DNA of 64,000 nucleotides, from NCBI GenBank assembly GCA_029262855.1, contig JAJCYP010000046.1, positions 1 through 64,000 of the forward strand, in the 5' to 3' direction. A program made the translations under genes and the position numbers. The notes under the pieces are model-generated. The model saw nothing but the letters and a program-made list of their open reading frames with translations. It was not told where the DNA came from and ran no database searches. The stretch's first letter is position 1, and the number at the start of each line of letters is the position of its first letter. This document shows, piece by piece, positions 33,524 to 43,952 of the stretch. The stretch is from Bacteroidota bacterium. GTDB lineage: Bacteria; Bacteroidota; Rhodothermia; Rhodothermales; UBA10348.

Positions 33524-36124
33524 CTACTTCTTCTTCGCGGCGGGTTTCTTCTTGGCTGCGGGTTTCTTCTTGGCCGCAGGCTTCTTCTTCTTCGCTGCCC
33601 GGGCATTCAGCAGCTCGACGGCCTGCTCGACCGTGATTGCGTCCGGATCCGAGCCCTTGGGTAACGAGGCATTCACCTTGGCATGCTTGACGTAGGGGCC
33701 ATAGCGCCCCTCAAAAAGCTCTATCGGATCACCCGTTTCCGGGTGATCACCCACGGTACGGAGTGGCTTGTTCTTGGCCTCCTTCTTGGCGATCAGCTCC
33801 AGGGCACGGGGCTCGTCCACCGTCAGGACGTCATCGGCCGGTGTGAGGGACGCGAAGGTCCGCTTGTGCTGGACGTATGGCCCGTACCGACCGATGTTGG
33901 CGAAGAGGTCCTCGCCAGATTCCGGATGGGTACCCACCATGCGGGGCAGGTTCAACAGAGCGATTCCGGTCTCCAACTCCACGGTGGCGGGGTCCAGGGC
34001 CTTCGGGACCGACATGCGCTTGGGCTTGCCCTCCTGGTCCTTCTCGCCCAGCTGCACGTAGTAGCCGTACGGCCCGCGACACACGAAAACCGGCATGTCG
34101 TGATCCGGGTGGATACCCAGAAGACGATCTCCCTCGTTCGAGTCCCTGAGGAGTTTGGCGATTTTGCCGGACGTCACGTCGCCCGGAGTCCAGTCCTCGG
34201 GGATGGACGCCTTGAGCGTCTCGCCATTCTCTTCGTGTTCTACGTAGGGACCGTAGCGTCCGACCCGCACCGAGTACGGCAGCCAGGACGGCATCTTGAT
34301 CTCTGAAATCGTTCGGGCATCGATCGCGTCGAGTCCGGCCGCGACCTTCCCTTCCAGGCCCTCCGCACCCTGGAAAAACTTCTGGAGGTAGGGGAGAGGT
34401 TTGCGGCCCCCGCTGGCAATGTCATCCAGACTCGCCTCCATGCCTGCCGTGAATCCAACGTCCACGAGACTCCCGAAATTCGACTCCAGCAGGTTCGTCA
34501 CGGCAAAGGCGGTAAACGACGGCTGCAACTGATTGCCCTGCCTGGTGACGTAGCCCCGGTTGACGATGGTGTCGATGATCGAGGCGTAGGTACTCGGCCT
34601 TCCAATGCCCTCGTTTTCGAGGAATCGGATCAATGAAGCGTCGGTCAGGCGGGCCGGCGGCTTGGTCTCGGATCCGCGCGCTTCCAGTTTGCGGCAGTTG
34701 GGCGCATCGCCCTTCGTCATCTCCGGTAGCGGAGACTCGCGATCCTCCAACTGGGCATCGGGATCGTCCGAGCCTTCCACATAGGCTCGCATGAAGCCCG
34801 GAAACTCAATGGTGCGGCCGGATGCCCGAAACGTACAGGCATCGTCTCCCGATCCGGCTTCGATCTTGACCGTGACGGTGCGAAGGCGCGCATCGGCCAT
34901 CTGGGAGGCGACGGTCCGCTTCCAGATCAGATCGTACAGATTCCCTTCGACGCCGGAGAGCCCGAGGGTCTCGCGGGTCTTCATTTCGGTGCCGGACGGG
35001 CGAATGGCCTCGTGCGCCTCCTGGGCGTTTCGCACCTTATTGGAGTACTTCCGCTGACCGGAGTAGAGGTAGTCCTTCCCGTAGAGCCGGGTGATCGCAT
35101 CCTGACTGGCCTTGATGGCCTCTCCGCTCAGGTTGGTCGAGTCGGTACGCATGTAGGTGATGAAACCCTGCTCGTACAGGCGCTGCGCCACCCGCATGGT
35201 TTCGCGCGCTGAGAGGCGAAGCTTACGACTCGCTTCCTGCTGGAGGGTCGACGTGATAAACGGTGCCGCAGGCGACCGCGAGGACATTTTCGCCTCCACG
35301 GAATCGACCATCCAGGCGCTGTCTTTCAGGCGCTCAACCAGTTGGCGGGCCCGGGCTTCTTCCAACTGAAGGACGTCCACACCGGGCTTCAGGTCTTCCT
35401 TCAGGCGACCCGTGTCATCGTCGAAGTCGCGCCCGGCGGCAATACGAACGCCGGCCACGTGCGTGAGGGCAGCCTCAAAGGACCCGGCGGGGACCTGCAG
35501 CTTGGCATCGAGATTCCAGTAGGTGGCCGGAACGAAGGCAATTCGCTCTTTCTCGCGGTTGACAATGATGCGAACGGCGACGCTTTGCACGCGCCCGGCG
35601 GAGAGCTTGGGGGCGACCTTCTTCCACAGCAGCGGCGACAGCGTGTACCCTACCAGACGATCCAACACACGCCTGGTCTCCTGAGCCTCGACCAGGCTGG
35701 TGTCCATCTCGCGGGTCTCCTCCAGTGCTGCCTTGATGGCCTTCTCGGTGATCTCGTGGAAGACCATCCGGCGAACGGGCACCTTGGGCTTCAGTACTTC
35801 GAGCAGGTGCCAGCCAATGGACTCTCCTTCACGGTCTTCATCAGTGGCGATGAAGAGGGTGTCAGCGTCCTTGAGAGCCTCCTTCAATTCCTTGACGACC
35901 TTGGCCTTGTCCGGCGGAACCACATAGAGCGGCTCGAAGCCCTCTTCCACGTTGACGCCCAGGCGAGACCAGGCTTCCCCCTTGTACTTCTTGGGGATCT
36001 GGCTGGCTGACGCCGGGAGGTCCCGGACGTGCCCCATACTGGCTTCTACCCGGTACTCTTTGGGCAGGAAACGGCGAATGGTGCGGGCCTTGGTGGGGGA
36101 CTCGACTACTACGAGAAACTGCAT
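33524..36124 (-). CDS. topA: DNA topoisomerase I with Lys/Ala/Pro-repeat tail
   Basis: Type IA topoisomerase that relaxes negative supercoils. The 866-residue protein starts at MQFLVVVESPTKARTIRRFL (TOPRIM) and has the acidic metal site TDEDREGESIGWHL, the active-site segment FITYMRTDSTNLSGEA with the catalytic tyrosine, and several C-terminal topoisomerase repeats (GRYGPYVKHAKVNASLPKG). Instead of zinc fingers it ends in a tandem KKKPAA repeat, a basic disordered tail likely to bind DNA. The open frame extends to 36268 without similarity, so the ATG at 36124 is used. An A/T-rich TTAATTTTTTG lies just upstream on the coding strand. Confidence 0.97.
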   Translation of the reverse strand: MQFLVVVESPTKARTIRRFLPKEYRVEASMGHVRDLPASASQIPKKYKGEAWSRLGVNVEEGFEPLYVVPPDKAKVVKELKEALKDADTLFIATDEDREGESIGWHLLEVLKPKVPVRRMVFHEITEKAIKAALEETREMDTSLVEAQETRRVLDRLVGYTLSPLLWKKVAPKLSAGRVQSVAVRIIVNREKERIAFVPATYWNLDAKLQVPAGSFEAALTHVAGVRIAAGRDFDDDTGRLKEDLKPGVDVLQLEEARARQLVERLKDSAWMVDSVEAKMSSRSPAAPFITSTLQQEASRKLRLSARETMRVAQRLYEQGFITYMRTDSTNLSGEAIKASQDAITRLYGKDYLYSGQRKYSNKVRNAQEAHEAIRPSGTEMKTRETLGLSGVEGNLYDLIWKRTVASQMADARLRTVTVKIEAGSGDDACTFRASGRTIEFPGFMRAYVEGSDDPDAQLEDRESPLPEMTKGDAPNCRKLEARGSETKPPARLTDASLIRFLENEGIGRPSTYASIIDTIVNRGYVTRQGNQLQPSFTAFAVTNLLESNFGSLVDVGFTAGMEASLDDIASGGRKPLPYLQKFFQGAEGLEGKVAAGLDAIDARTISEIKMPSWLPYSVRVGRYGPYVEHEENGETLKASIPEDWTPGDVTSGKIAKLLRDSNEGDRLLGIHPDHDMPVFVCRGPYGYYVQLGEKDQEGKPKRMSVPKALDPATVELETGIALLNLPRMVGTHPESGEDLFANIGRYGPYVQHKRTFASLTPADDVLTVDEPRALELIAKKEAKNKPLRTVGDHPETGDPIELFEGRYGPYVKHAKVNASLPKGSDPDAITVEQAVELLNARAAKKKKPAAKKKPAAKKKPAAKKK
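33527..33597. repeat. topA: In-frame 18-bp tandem repeats in topA
   Basis: Three to four copies of an 18-base unit encode KKKPAA at the extreme C-terminus of topoisomerase I. The copies differ at synonymous positions (for example gcggcg, gctgcg, gccgca for the Ala pair), so they have been maintained at protein level and are not a very recent slippage product. Confidence 0.7.
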
Positions 36125-36366
36125 GCTGGCGGACAGCTGGGGCAAAAAATTAATGGCGCCCCTATACAGCGTCCCGTCGACGGACGTTCCGCTCCGGCCA
36201 ATCATCGTCGACTGGGAGGCCCCGAACCAGCAGCCGGGCAGACGGGCCTGAAAGCGCTTCCCGTGCATTAATCAGTTCTTGGCGGGAAGCCTGACCGGCC
36301 GGGCAGAGCATGACCTTATCTTCTTACGCTTTGAGCGAATGAATCTGAAAAATCAGCCAGGTCAAT

Positions 36367-39048
36367 ATGGAAACCGTGGAACAGGAGCCAGAACAGGCAA
36401 CAGCCAAGAAGCGTGTGTACGTCTTCGGTGGCGGGAAGTGCGAAGGGGACAAGTCGATGAAGGCCCTCCTTGGTGGGAAGGGAGCCAACTTATCAGAAAT
36501 GAGCTCGATTGGCTTGCCGGTGCCTCCGGGCTTCACGGTGAGCACCGAGAGCTGCCAATACTACAGCGAGAACGAGAACCAGTGGCCCGAGGGTCTGGAG
36601 CAGAGCGTCCGCGACGGGATTGACCACATCGCCAAGGCGATGGGCACCGGCTTCGGCGACCGCGAGAACCCCCTGCTGGTTTCGGTTCGCAGTGGTGCGG
36701 CCGAGTCCATGCCGGGCATGATGGATACCGTCCTCAACCTCGGAATGAATGATGAGGTCGTGGAGGGGCTCGCTGAAAAGAGCGGGAGCGTCCGCTTTGC
36801 CTTCGACGCCTATCGCCGCTTCATCGACATGTTCGGCGACGTGGTCATGGGCGTTCACCATGCGCAGTTCGAGCACGCTATTGAGGCGCTCAAGAAGTCG
36901 CGCGGCGTGGAGAATGACGTCGACTTGACGGGCGATGATCTTCGTGAGCTGGTCGACCGCTACAAGGCCATCTACCGCAAGCACACCGGGTACATGTTCC
37001 CGGACGATCCCTACGAGCAGCTCAACCTGGCGATCAACGCCGTGTTTGGCTCGTGGGACAGTGACCGGGCCCTGAAATACCGCCAGATCAACAAGATCAC
37101 GGGTCTCATCGGTACGGCGGTCAACGTGCAGGCGATGGTCTTCGGCAACCTGGGTGATGGCTCCGGAACAGGCGTTCTGTTCACGCGCAATCCTTCGACC
37201 GGCGAGCACAAGCTGTACGGCGAGTTCCTGGTCAATGCCCAGGGCGAAGACGTGGTGGCCGGAATCCGGACCCCGGAAGACATTTCGCAGATGGCCGAGA
37301 AATTCCCGGCTGCCTATCGCGAGTTGGTCGAGGCCACCCACAAGCTGGAGAAGCACTACGCGAACATGCAGGACATTGAGTTTACCGTCCAGGACGGCAA
37401 CCTCTACCTGCTGCAGACGCGGAACGGAAAGCGCACCGGACCGGCCGCCGTCAAGATCGCCGTCGATCTGGTCAAGGAAGGGCTGGTGGACAAGGAGCAT
37501 GCGGTTCGCAACCTCGTCGACCCGATCCACATCGACATGCTGCTGCACCCAAGGTTCGAGGACCCCGTAGCCTATCAGCCATCCGTGATTGCCAAGGGAC
37601 TTCCGGCGTCGCCGGGCGCCGCGGTCGGTCAGGTCGTGTTCAGCGCTGAAGACGCCGAGGCCCGCAAGGCTGAAGGTCAGGCTACGATCCTGGTTCGCAT
37701 CGAGACGAGCCCCGAAGACGTCGGTGGAATGCACGCCGCGGAGGGCATCCTTACGTCCCGTGGAGGCATGACGAGCCACGCGGCCGTGGTTGCCCGTGGA
37801 TGGGGCAAGCCGTGTGTCGCCGGCTGCGGCGACATCGTCATCAACTACGGATCGAAGTCTTTCACCAACGGTGATGTGACCGTCCAGGAGGGCGATTGGA
37901 TCTCCATCAACGGCTCAACCGGCCAGGTCATCCTTGGCAAGCAGCCGCTGGTCAAGCCCGAGATGACGGGCGAGTTTGCCGAGTTCATGAGTTGGGTCGA
38001 TGGCTTCCGCCTCATGAAGGTTCGAACGAACGCGGACACGCCGGCCGATGCGCAGGCCGCGCTCGAGTTTGGCGCTCAGGGCATCGGACTCTGCCGGACC
38101 GAGCACATGTTCTTCGAGGGTGATCGCATCGATCACGTCCGCGAAATGATCATTGCCAAGGACGAGAAGGCGCGGCGCGCAGCGCTGGCCAAGCTTCTGC
38201 CGGTACAGAAGTCTGACTTCCTCGGCATCTTCGAGGTCATGGCCGGACTCCCGGTTACGGTTCGCCTGCTTGATCCGCCGCTCCACGAATTCCTGCCGCA
38301 CTCGGCCAAGGAAGAAGAGGAGATGGCCTCCAAGCTGGGTATCGACGTTGCGGTGGTTCGTGCCAAGGTCGAGGCGCTGCATGAGTTCAACCCGATGCTG
38401 GGTCATCGCGGATGTCGGTTGGGGATCACCTACCCGGAAATCACCGAGATGCAGGCTCGCGCGATCATTGAGGCGGCGGTCGAACTCTCCCAGAAGGGCG
38501 TTGACGTTCTTCCGGAGATCATGGTACCCCTGATTGGTACCGTCGAGGAGTTCCGCAATCAGAAGGCGGTCATTCAGGCCACGGCCGAGAAGGTCTTCAC
38601 GGAGAAGGGCGCCCGGGTGGACTTCATGATCGGGACGATGATCGAGATCCCGCGTGCTGCCTTGACCGCTGACAAGATTGCCAAGGAAGCCGAGTTTTTC
38701 TCATTCGGGACGAATGATCTCACGCAGATGACCTTCGGGTACTCCCGTGACGATGCCGGGACGTTCCTGCCGCACTACGTGGAGAACAAGATCCTGGTTG
38801 ACGATCCCTTCCAGTCCATCGACATCGAAGGCGTTGGCCAGTTGGTCCGCATCGGTACGGAGAAAGGACGCTCTCAGCGCCCGCTCCTGAAGGTGGGTAT
38901 CTGCGGTGAGCACGGCGGCGATCCGGCTTCGGTTCACTTCTGTCATGCGATCGGTCTGGACTACGTGTCCTGCTCGCCCTTCCGCGTGCCCATCGCGCGC
39001 CTTGCGGCAGCTCAGGCCTACCTGAAGTCTCAGGACGCCCGCGGCTGA
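36367..39048 (+). CDS. ppdK: Pyruvate, phosphate dikinase
   Basis: PPDK interconverts pyruvate, ATP and phosphate with phosphoenolpyruvate, AMP and diphosphate, linking glycolysis and gluconeogenesis. The 893-residue protein has the N-terminal nucleotide-binding domain ([20 protein letters not shown]), the central phosphohistidine domain [20 protein letters not shown] with the swivelling catalytic His, and the C-terminal PEP domain with [16 protein letters not shown] and [17 protein letters not shown]. The length is normal. It has a clear intrinsic terminator downstream. The leader contains a TATCTT element at 36317-36322. Confidence 0.98.
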   Translation: METVEQEPEQATAKKRVYVFGGGKCEGDKSMKALLGGKGANLSEMSSIGLPVPPGFTVSTESCQYYSENENQWPEGLEQSVRDGIDHIAKAMGTGFGDRENPLLVSVRSGAAESMPGMMDTVLNLGMNDEVVEGLAEKSGSVRFAFDAYRRFIDMFGDVVMGVHHAQFEHAIEALKKSRGVENDVDLTGDDLRELVDRYKAIYRKHTGYMFPDDPYEQLNLAINAVFGSWDSDRALKYRQINKITGLIGTAVNVQAMVFGNLGDGSGTGVLFTRNPSTGEHKLYGEFLVNAQGEDVVAGIRTPEDISQMAEKFPAAYRELVEATHKLEKHYANMQDIEFTVQDGNLYLLQTRNGKRTGPAAVKIAVDLVKEGLVDKEHAVRNLVDPIHIDMLLHPRFEDPVAYQPSVIAKGLPASPGAAVGQVVFSAEDAEARKAEGQATILVRIETSPEDVGGMHAAEGILTSRGGMTSHAAVVARGWGKPCVAGCGDIVINYGSKSFTNGDVTVQEGDWISINGSTGQVILGKQPLVKPEMTGEFAEFMSWVDGFRLMKVRTNADTPADAQAALEFGAQGIGLCRTEHMFFEGDRIDHVREMIIAKDEKARRAALAKLLPVQKSDFLGIFEVMAGLPVTVRLLDPPLHEFLPHSAKEEEEMASKLGIDVAVVRAKVEALHEFNPMLGHRGCRLGITYPEITEMQARAIIEAAVELSQKGVDVLPEIMVPLIGTVEEFRNQKAVIQATAEKVFTEKGARVDFMIGTMIEIPRAALTADKIAKEAEFFSFGTNDLTQMTFGYSRDDAGTFLPHYVENKILVDDPFQSIDIEGVGQLVRIGTEKGRSQRPLLKVGICGEHGGDPASVHFCHAIGLDYVSCSPFRVPIARLAAAQAYLKSQDARG

Positions 39049-39071
39049 GTCCGCGGCGCTCGATTGATTCG

Positions 39072-39107
39072 AACGGGGCGGCTGTCGAGAGACGGTCGCC
39101 CCGTTTC
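39072..39107 (+). terminator. Intrinsic terminator of ppdK
   Basis: AACGGGGCG (39072-39080) with GCTGTC (39081-39086) pairs with GACGGT (39091-39096) and CGCCCCGTT (39097-39105), giving a 15-bp stem with two G-U pairs in RNA and a GAGA (GNRA) tetraloop, followed by T-rich TTTCTC. It begins 24 bases after the ppdK stop codon and is the strongest plus-strand terminator in the window. Confidence 0.8.
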
Positions 39108-39130
39108 TCGGTGTGCCCGGTGGTCTGCCT

Positions 39131-39177
39131 ACCTGGACCTCCAGTTGAAACCTGGACCTCCAGTTCCCGTCTACAAT
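39131..39177 (+). promoter_or_regulatory. Tandem dyad operator with promoter-like element
   Basis: The 16-base unit ACCTGGACCTCCAGTT occurs twice, at 39131-39146 and 39150-39165, identical and separated by GAA (period 19). Each unit is itself a dyad, A.CTGGA..TCCAG.T. A -10-like TACAAT follows at 39172-39177, and TTGAAA at 39145-39150 lies 21 bases before it with the second dyad between them. This arrangement resembles sites for a regulator that works at an over-long promoter spacer. The controlled gene would be the small one starting at 39215. Confidence 0.55.
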
Positions 39178-39214
39178 GGAGTGCCGCCCAGAGGCTTTAT
39201 CCTACCGAAACACC

Positions 39215-39550
39215 ATGAGTGACGAAAAGAAAACGAACGACGCCTTCCACAACCTGCGAAACAGCTTTGACGAGTTGCAGGCTGACGAGCAGGCCCGCTT
39301 CCTGGTAGAGGCGGCCATGTCGCTGGTGGCCAACGGGGCCCGCGAAGCCGGAAATGCTGTTTCCAGCGTGGTTGACGATCTTGTCGACGGCCTCAAGCGC
39401 GAGCGGGATGCCTGCTGTGATGACTCGTCCGAGAGCGCGGCCGATTCGGAGCCAAAGCCCAAAGCCAAAGCCACGACCAAGGCTGCGGCGAAGAAGACCA
39501 CGCGCAAGCGCGCTCCAAGGAAGCCGGCGGCCGACGCTGGAGATGCGTAG
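39215..39550 (+). CDS. Small conserved-looking protein with basic tail
   Basis: The 111-residue product has an alpha-helical amphipathic region (about 8-65, NLRNSFDELQADEQARFLVE, then AAMSLVANGAREAGNAVSSV), a short CCDDSS segment and a Lys/Ala/Pro-rich tail (about 85-105) like that of histone-like or phasin-type proteins. The ATG at 39215 is chosen because the in-frame codons before it lie within the leader and promoter. The next gene begins three bases after its stop. I do not recognise the family. A polymer-granule or nucleoid-associated role is only suggested by its shape. The tandem dyad operator upstream implies tight control. Confidence 0.65.
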   Translation: MSDEKKTNDAFHNLRNSFDELQADEQARFLVEAAMSLVANGAREAGNAVSSVVDDLVDGLKRERDACCDDSSESAADSEPKPKAKATTKAAAKKTTRKRAPRKPAADAGDA

Positions 39551-39553
39551 GCA

Positions 39554-39811
39554 GTGCCTGCGGAGGATCCATGGGGAGCCGAGGTAGAGTTCGACCAGCT
39601 CACTTGGCTGGGTAAAGCGGTGTACCTCTCGGGGCACGTCGCGCGGGCGGCCGGCTCCGTGCTGGAGACCGTGGTCGATGGCGCAGCGGGGCTGATCGCC
39701 GATACAGAGCGTGCCTTTCGGGACGGACTGGATCCGAACGTCGAAGACGCCAAGATCCTGGCCGAGTACGAAGAACCATCAGACGCGAATAAGCCTCCCG
39801 GGAAGGAATGA
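39554..39811 (+). CDS. Small hypothetical protein, coupled to the preceding gene
   Basis: The 85-residue product begins at GTG 39554, three bases after the stop of the previous gene. It has an amphipathic, moderately hydrophobic helix region (LTWLGKAVYLSGHVARAAGS, then VLETVVDGAAGLIADTERAF) and an acidic hydrophilic tail. The acid/base complementarity with the neighbour's basic tail would suit a pair of interacting proteins. No family is recognised. Codon use matches the neighbours, and the operon-like spacing supports it as a real gene. Confidence 0.6.
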   Translation: MPAEDPWGAEVEFDQLTWLGKAVYLSGHVARAAGSVLETVVDGAAGLIADTERAFRDGLDPNVEDAKILAEYEEPSDANKPPGKE

Positions 39812-39861
39812 CAGCAGTGGCGCGCCCGACGGGCTTTCCCGGCCCGCCAAGCGCCCCCTGA

Positions 39862-42366
39862 TCAGTTGTTGCTGACTACCAGATCCGGGGTTCCGGCGAT
39901 CGGCTGACGCTGAATCTCGGCCGCCGGGACCTTGAAGAATTCCTTGGGATCGTTCGTCGGACGCTTCACGAGGACCTGTTCCAGCACGTCTTCCATGCGG
40001 GCCAGGTACTCCACGGACAGGCCCTTGAGTGCGCCCCGCTGAATCTCCAGAATGTCCTTACGGTTCTTCTCTGGCAGATAGACCTTCTTGATGCCGGCGC
40101 GTTTGGCGGCCAGCACTTTTTCCTTGATGCCACCCACGGGAAGAACGAGGCCGCGCAGCGTGATCTCACCCGTCATCGCGACCGTGTGGCGGACCCGTCG
40201 CTGGGTGTAAATGGACACCAATGCAGAAAGCATGGCCACTCCCGCCGAAGGTCCGTCCTTGGGGATGGCGCCCGCCGGCACGTGCACATGGAGGTCCCAG
40301 TGCCGGAAGGCCGCGTTCGGAATTCCGAGATCCTCCGCATTGGCCTTCACGTAAGACAGCGCCGCCTGTGCGGACTCCTTCATCACGTCGCCCAACTGTC
40401 CGGTCAGGATCATCCGACCAGTCCCGCGCGAAACCGAAGCCTCAATAAACAGGATGTCTCCGCCGACAGGCGTCCAGGCCAGACCCGTGGCAACACCAGG
40501 CACGACCGTGCGCTCGGCCACCTCGGACTCAAAGCGACGGGACTTGAGGTAGGTTTCGATGTCCTCCCCGTCAACCTTTTCGCCTTCCAAATCACCCAGG
40601 GCCACCTTCTTGGCGACGCCGCGGGCAACCGAACCGATGGTACGCTCCAGGTTGCGGACACCGGACTCGCGTGTGTAGCCGTCTATGACCAGCTTCAGCG
40701 CCTCGTCGGTGATTTCAAACTGATCCTCCTTGAGACCGTTGCGGTCGCGCTGGCGGGGGACCAGGTACTGCTTGGCGATGGCCAGTTTCTCCTCCTGGGT
40801 GTACCCCGTAATCTGAATCAGCTCCATGCGATCCCGAAGCGGAGCGGGAATCATCTCCAGGTAGTTGGCCGTCGCGATGAAAAGGACCTTCGAGAGGTCG
40901 TAGTCCAACTCGAGGTAGTGGTCGTTGAAGGCGCTGTTCTGCTCGGGATCCAAGACCTCCAGCAGAGCCGACGACGGATCGCCACGGAAATCCGATCCCA
41001 GCTTGTCGACCTCATCGAGCATGAAGACCGGGTTGGCCGTGCCTGCTTTCTTGATTCCCTGAACGATGCGGCCGGGCAGTGCCCCGACGTAGGTGCGACG
41101 GTGGCCGCGGATCTCGGCCTCGTCCCGAATACCACCGAGACTCATCCGGACGAACTCACGGCCGACGGCCCGGGCAATGCTCTTGCCCAGGCTGGTCTTG
41201 CCGACCCCCGGAGGGCCGTAGAAGCATAGGATGGGCGCCTTCATGTCGCCCTTCAGCTTGAGGACGGCCAGGTACTCGAGAATGCGCTGCTTGACCTGCT
41301 CGAGGCCGTAGTGATCCTCGTTCAGAATCTTCTCCGCGCGCTTGATGTCGAGCTTGTCCTTGGAGTATTCCTCCCAGGGAATGTCCAGGATCCAGTCTAC
41401 ATAATTGCGAGTGACCGCATAGTCCGGTGAGGCGGGGTTGGACCGGCCGAGCTTGTCCAGTTCCTTGTTCAGGGCCTTCTGGACATGCTCAGGGAGTTTC
41501 TTTTTTTCGGCCCGCTCGCGCAATTCTCCAATCTCGACTCCGGTGCCTTCGGTGTCGCCCAGCTCTTCCTGAATGGCTTTCAGCTGCTGGCGGAGGAGGT
41601 ACTCGCGCTGCTGCTGATCCACGTCGGTCTTGACGCGGGAGCGGATCTCCTCGGACAGCTGAAGGACCTGGAGCTCTTTGTCCAGATGCCGCATCACGAG
41701 GTCGGCGCGTTCCACCAGAGGCAGGGTCTCCAGGAGTTCCTGCTTGTCGGATACGTCAATCTGCAGGTTTGACGCGATGAAGTGGATCAGAAACGTCGGC
41801 GACTCGATGTTCTGGATGGCGTAGGCCGCCTCGCTGGGAAGGTTGGGCGACAGATTCACAATCTGGATCGCCAACTCCTTGATGGACCTGATGCGCGCCT
41901 GAATCTCGACCTGATCGACGTCGGTCGACTCGTTGACCGCCTCGACCTGTGCCTTGAAGTAGGGATCGGTCTCGACAATGCCGTTGATCTTGAAGCGCCG
42001 CTTCCCTTGAATGACGATGGAACGCGAGCCATCCGGCATCTTGATCAGCTTCAGGATGCTGGCAACCGTTCCGTAGCTGTAGAGGTCGTCGCTGTCCGGG
42101 TTCTCGGTCTCGGCTGCGCGTTGAGCGACCACACCGATGAGTCGGCTTCCCGAGAAGGCGTCCTTGACCAACTTGAGGGAGGTGTCTCGTCCCACCGTAA
42201 TGGGGAGCACGACGCCCGGGAAGAGCACGGTATTGCGGAGCGCGAGTACGGACAGCACATCGGGAACGTCCGATGTGCTCATCTCCTTCTCCTCATCGGG
42301 AGTCGGGAGAGGAATGCTCTGTTCTGGATCCTCGTCGTCGATCAGGCGAAGGAATTCCGGGGTCAT
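39862..42366 (-). CDS. lon: ATP-dependent protease La (Lon)
   Basis: Lon degrades misfolded and regulatory proteins in the cytosol. The 834-residue protein has the N-terminal substrate domain (about 30-240, [20 protein letters not shown]), a coiled region, the AAA+ module with [19 protein letters not shown] and [17 protein letters not shown], and the protease domain with [18 protein letters not shown], where the Ser is catalytic, and the Lys further on in [13 protein letters not shown]. The length is standard for LonA. The upstream 131-base gap separates it from the histidine kinase gene on the same strand. Confidence 0.98.
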   Translation of the reverse strand: MTPEFLRLIDDEDPEQSIPLPTPDEEKEMSTSDVPDVLSVLALRNTVLFPGVVLPITVGRDTSLKLVKDAFSGSRLIGVVAQRAAETENPDSDDLYSYGTVASILKLIKMPDGSRSIVIQGKRRFKINGIVETDPYFKAQVEAVNESTDVDQVEIQARIRSIKELAIQIVNLSPNLPSEAAYAIQNIESPTFLIHFIASNLQIDVSDKQELLETLPLVERADLVMRHLDKELQVLQLSEEIRSRVKTDVDQQQREYLLRQQLKAIQEELGDTEGTGVEIGELRERAEKKKLPEHVQKALNKELDKLGRSNPASPDYAVTRNYVDWILDIPWEEYSKDKLDIKRAEKILNEDHYGLEQVKQRILEYLAVLKLKGDMKAPILCFYGPPGVGKTSLGKSIARAVGREFVRMSLGGIRDEAEIRGHRRTYVGALPGRIVQGIKKAGTANPVFMLDEVDKLGSDFRGDPSSALLEVLDPEQNSAFNDHYLELDYDLSKVLFIATANYLEMIPAPLRDRMELIQITGYTQEEKLAIAKQYLVPRQRDRNGLKEDQFEITDEALKLVIDGYTRESGVRNLERTIGSVARGVAKKVALGDLEGEKVDGEDIETYLKSRRFESEVAERTVVPGVATGLAWTPVGGDILFIEASVSRGTGRMILTGQLGDVMKESAQAALSYVKANAEDLGIPNAAFRHWDLHVHVPAGAIPKDGPSAGVAMLSALVSIYTQRRVRHTVAMTGEITLRGLVLPVGGIKEKVLAAKRAGIKKVYLPEKNRKDILEIQRGALKGLSVEYLARMEDVLEQVLVKRPTNDPKEFFKVPAAEIQRQPIAGTPDLVVSNN

Positions 42367-42497
42367 CTGATGGGGGTTTATGCGAACGGATCCAGGTAGC
42401 GGATCACGCGAATGGCCGTGATGGGAAAACTCGAAGCCTCAATGTCAAAAACCAGACCAACACGTCCAGACTGACACGATGGCAGAACGGAAAATGC

Positions 42498-43952
42498 TCA
42501 TGCCTGACGATGGGAGAGCAGGTCGACCATGGTGGCCTCGACCTCATCAATCTTGAAGGGCTTGGCGATCACCGCGGAGATGATGGAATCCGCCTGTCCG
42601 TGATAGGTATCGCCGGTCAGGAGAATAATTGGGAGATCCGGCCGCTTTTCCCGTACCCGCGCGGCGAATTCGCGTCCCTTCATCTCGGGCATGCCCTGGT
42701 CGGTAATTATGGCATCGAACGTGTCAGACTCGAGACACCTCAGGCCGGCGGCGCCGGAATCGGCCTCAGTAACCTCGTGGCCCCGAAGGCTGAGCAGCCG
42801 GCGAAGCACGGTGCGAACCATGCTCTCATCGTCCACGACCAAAACCCGAATCCCGTTTGCGCCGGGGGATGCCTCGCTGGCGACGGTCGAGTCCGGCACC
42901 TGCCCGGAGTCCGCCACGGGGAACGTGAGGGTGAAGACCGTGCCCACGCCGGATTCGGATTTGACCGCAATCGAGCCACGGTGCTCCTGGATAATTCCGG
43001 ATGCAACCGACAGCCCGATGCCGTTCCCGTCCTTCTTGGTGGTGAACTGCGGTTCAAAAATCCGCTCGGCCACGGCGGAAGACATGCCGATGCCGGTGTC
43101 CTGGAGCGTCAACACCACCTGTCCATTCACCAGGCCAGTCTTGAGGGTGATGATCCCGCCGCTACGCATAGCCTGGACAGCGTTCAGAATCAGGTTGACG
43201 AGTACGTCGCGAAGGCTGGAGGCCGATCCGAGAATTGCTGGCACCGTGTCCAACTGCTGTTGGACCGTGATGGCGATGCCGGCACTGCGGGGCTCGTTAT
43301 ACCAGTACGGCCGGGTTAGTACCACGCAGTCCTGGATGAGGGCCGGCAGGTCGACGGGGACGAAGGCGGACTCGTGCTCCCGTCGGATGTAGCGTTGGAT
43401 CTTCTTGATGAGGGCGCCTCCGTCCTGGGCGGCGCGGTGAATGGTCCGGGCGTGCTCCGAGAGCACCTCCCGGTCAAGGTCGCGGTTGAGCGCGCCTTCC
43501 ATGAGTTCAGCGTGGCCGATTATCCCGCTCAGGAGATTGTTGAAGTCATGAGCGATTCCCATCGTCATGCGGCCCAGGGTCTCCATGCGGTGGCCAAGCG
43601 TCTGGGCAGAGTTGACGGTACTGGGAAACTCCATGAACTCACCCGTGATGATCACCGCGAGGTCTTCGCTTCTATCACCGATGTGGACCGGTATGAAATT
43701 CAGCAGCAGGTTGCGCGGGATGGGCTCCGCATCAATCATGAAGACTTCCCCGAGGTTCATCTGCCCCCGCGAGGCTTTCGCTATCAATGCGCGGACCGCA
43801 GCTTTCTCGTCACCCAGGTTTCGGAAGGGGTCGTCAGCCGGACCAACGGCGTCGACCCACTCAGGATTGGGGACCGCGGCACCGGTGACCGGGTCAACGG
43901 AGGTCACCAACACCTCCTGAGCCATCGACGAAAAGAATTCAGACTGCATCAA
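42498..43952 (-). CDS. Soluble hybrid sensor histidine kinase with C-terminal receiver
   Basis: The 484-residue protein has no membrane segment. A PAS-like N-terminal sensor region (about 1-115) precedes the dimerisation box GRMTMGIAHDFNNLLSGII (phospho-His near 135), the ATP-binding domain with NLILNAVQAM, DTGIGMSSAVAERIFEPQFT and GIGLSVASGIIQEHRG, and a C-terminal receiver domain (about 370-480, VLVVDDESMVRTVLRRLL, with the acceptor Asp in AIITDQGMP). The layout is that of cytosolic NtrB-like hybrid kinases. No separate output regulator is adjacent, so the partner must be elsewhere. It sits between lon and the divergent cystathionine beta-synthase. Confidence 0.93.
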   Translation of the reverse strand: MMQSEFFSSMAQEVLVTSVDPVTGAAVPNPEWVDAVGPADDPFRNLGDEKAAVRALIAKASRGQMNLGEVFMIDAEPIPRNLLLNFIPVHIGDRSEDLAVIITGEFMEFPSTVNSAQTLGHRMETLGRMTMGIAHDFNNLLSGIIGHAELMEGALNRDLDREVLSEHARTIHRAAQDGGALIKKIQRYIRREHESAFVPVDLPALIQDCVVLTRPYWYNEPRSAGIAITVQQQLDTVPAILGSASSLRDVLVNLILNAVQAMRSGGIITLKTGLVNGQVVLTLQDTGIGMSSAVAERIFEPQFTTKKDGNGIGLSVASGIIQEHRGSIAVKSESGVGTVFTLTFPVADSGQVPDSTVASEASPGANGIRVLVVDDESMVRTVLRRLLSLRGHEVTEADSGAAGLRCLESDTFDAIITDQGMPEMKGREFAARVREKRPDLPIILLTGDTYHGQADSIISAVIAKPFKIDEVEATMVDLLSHRQA

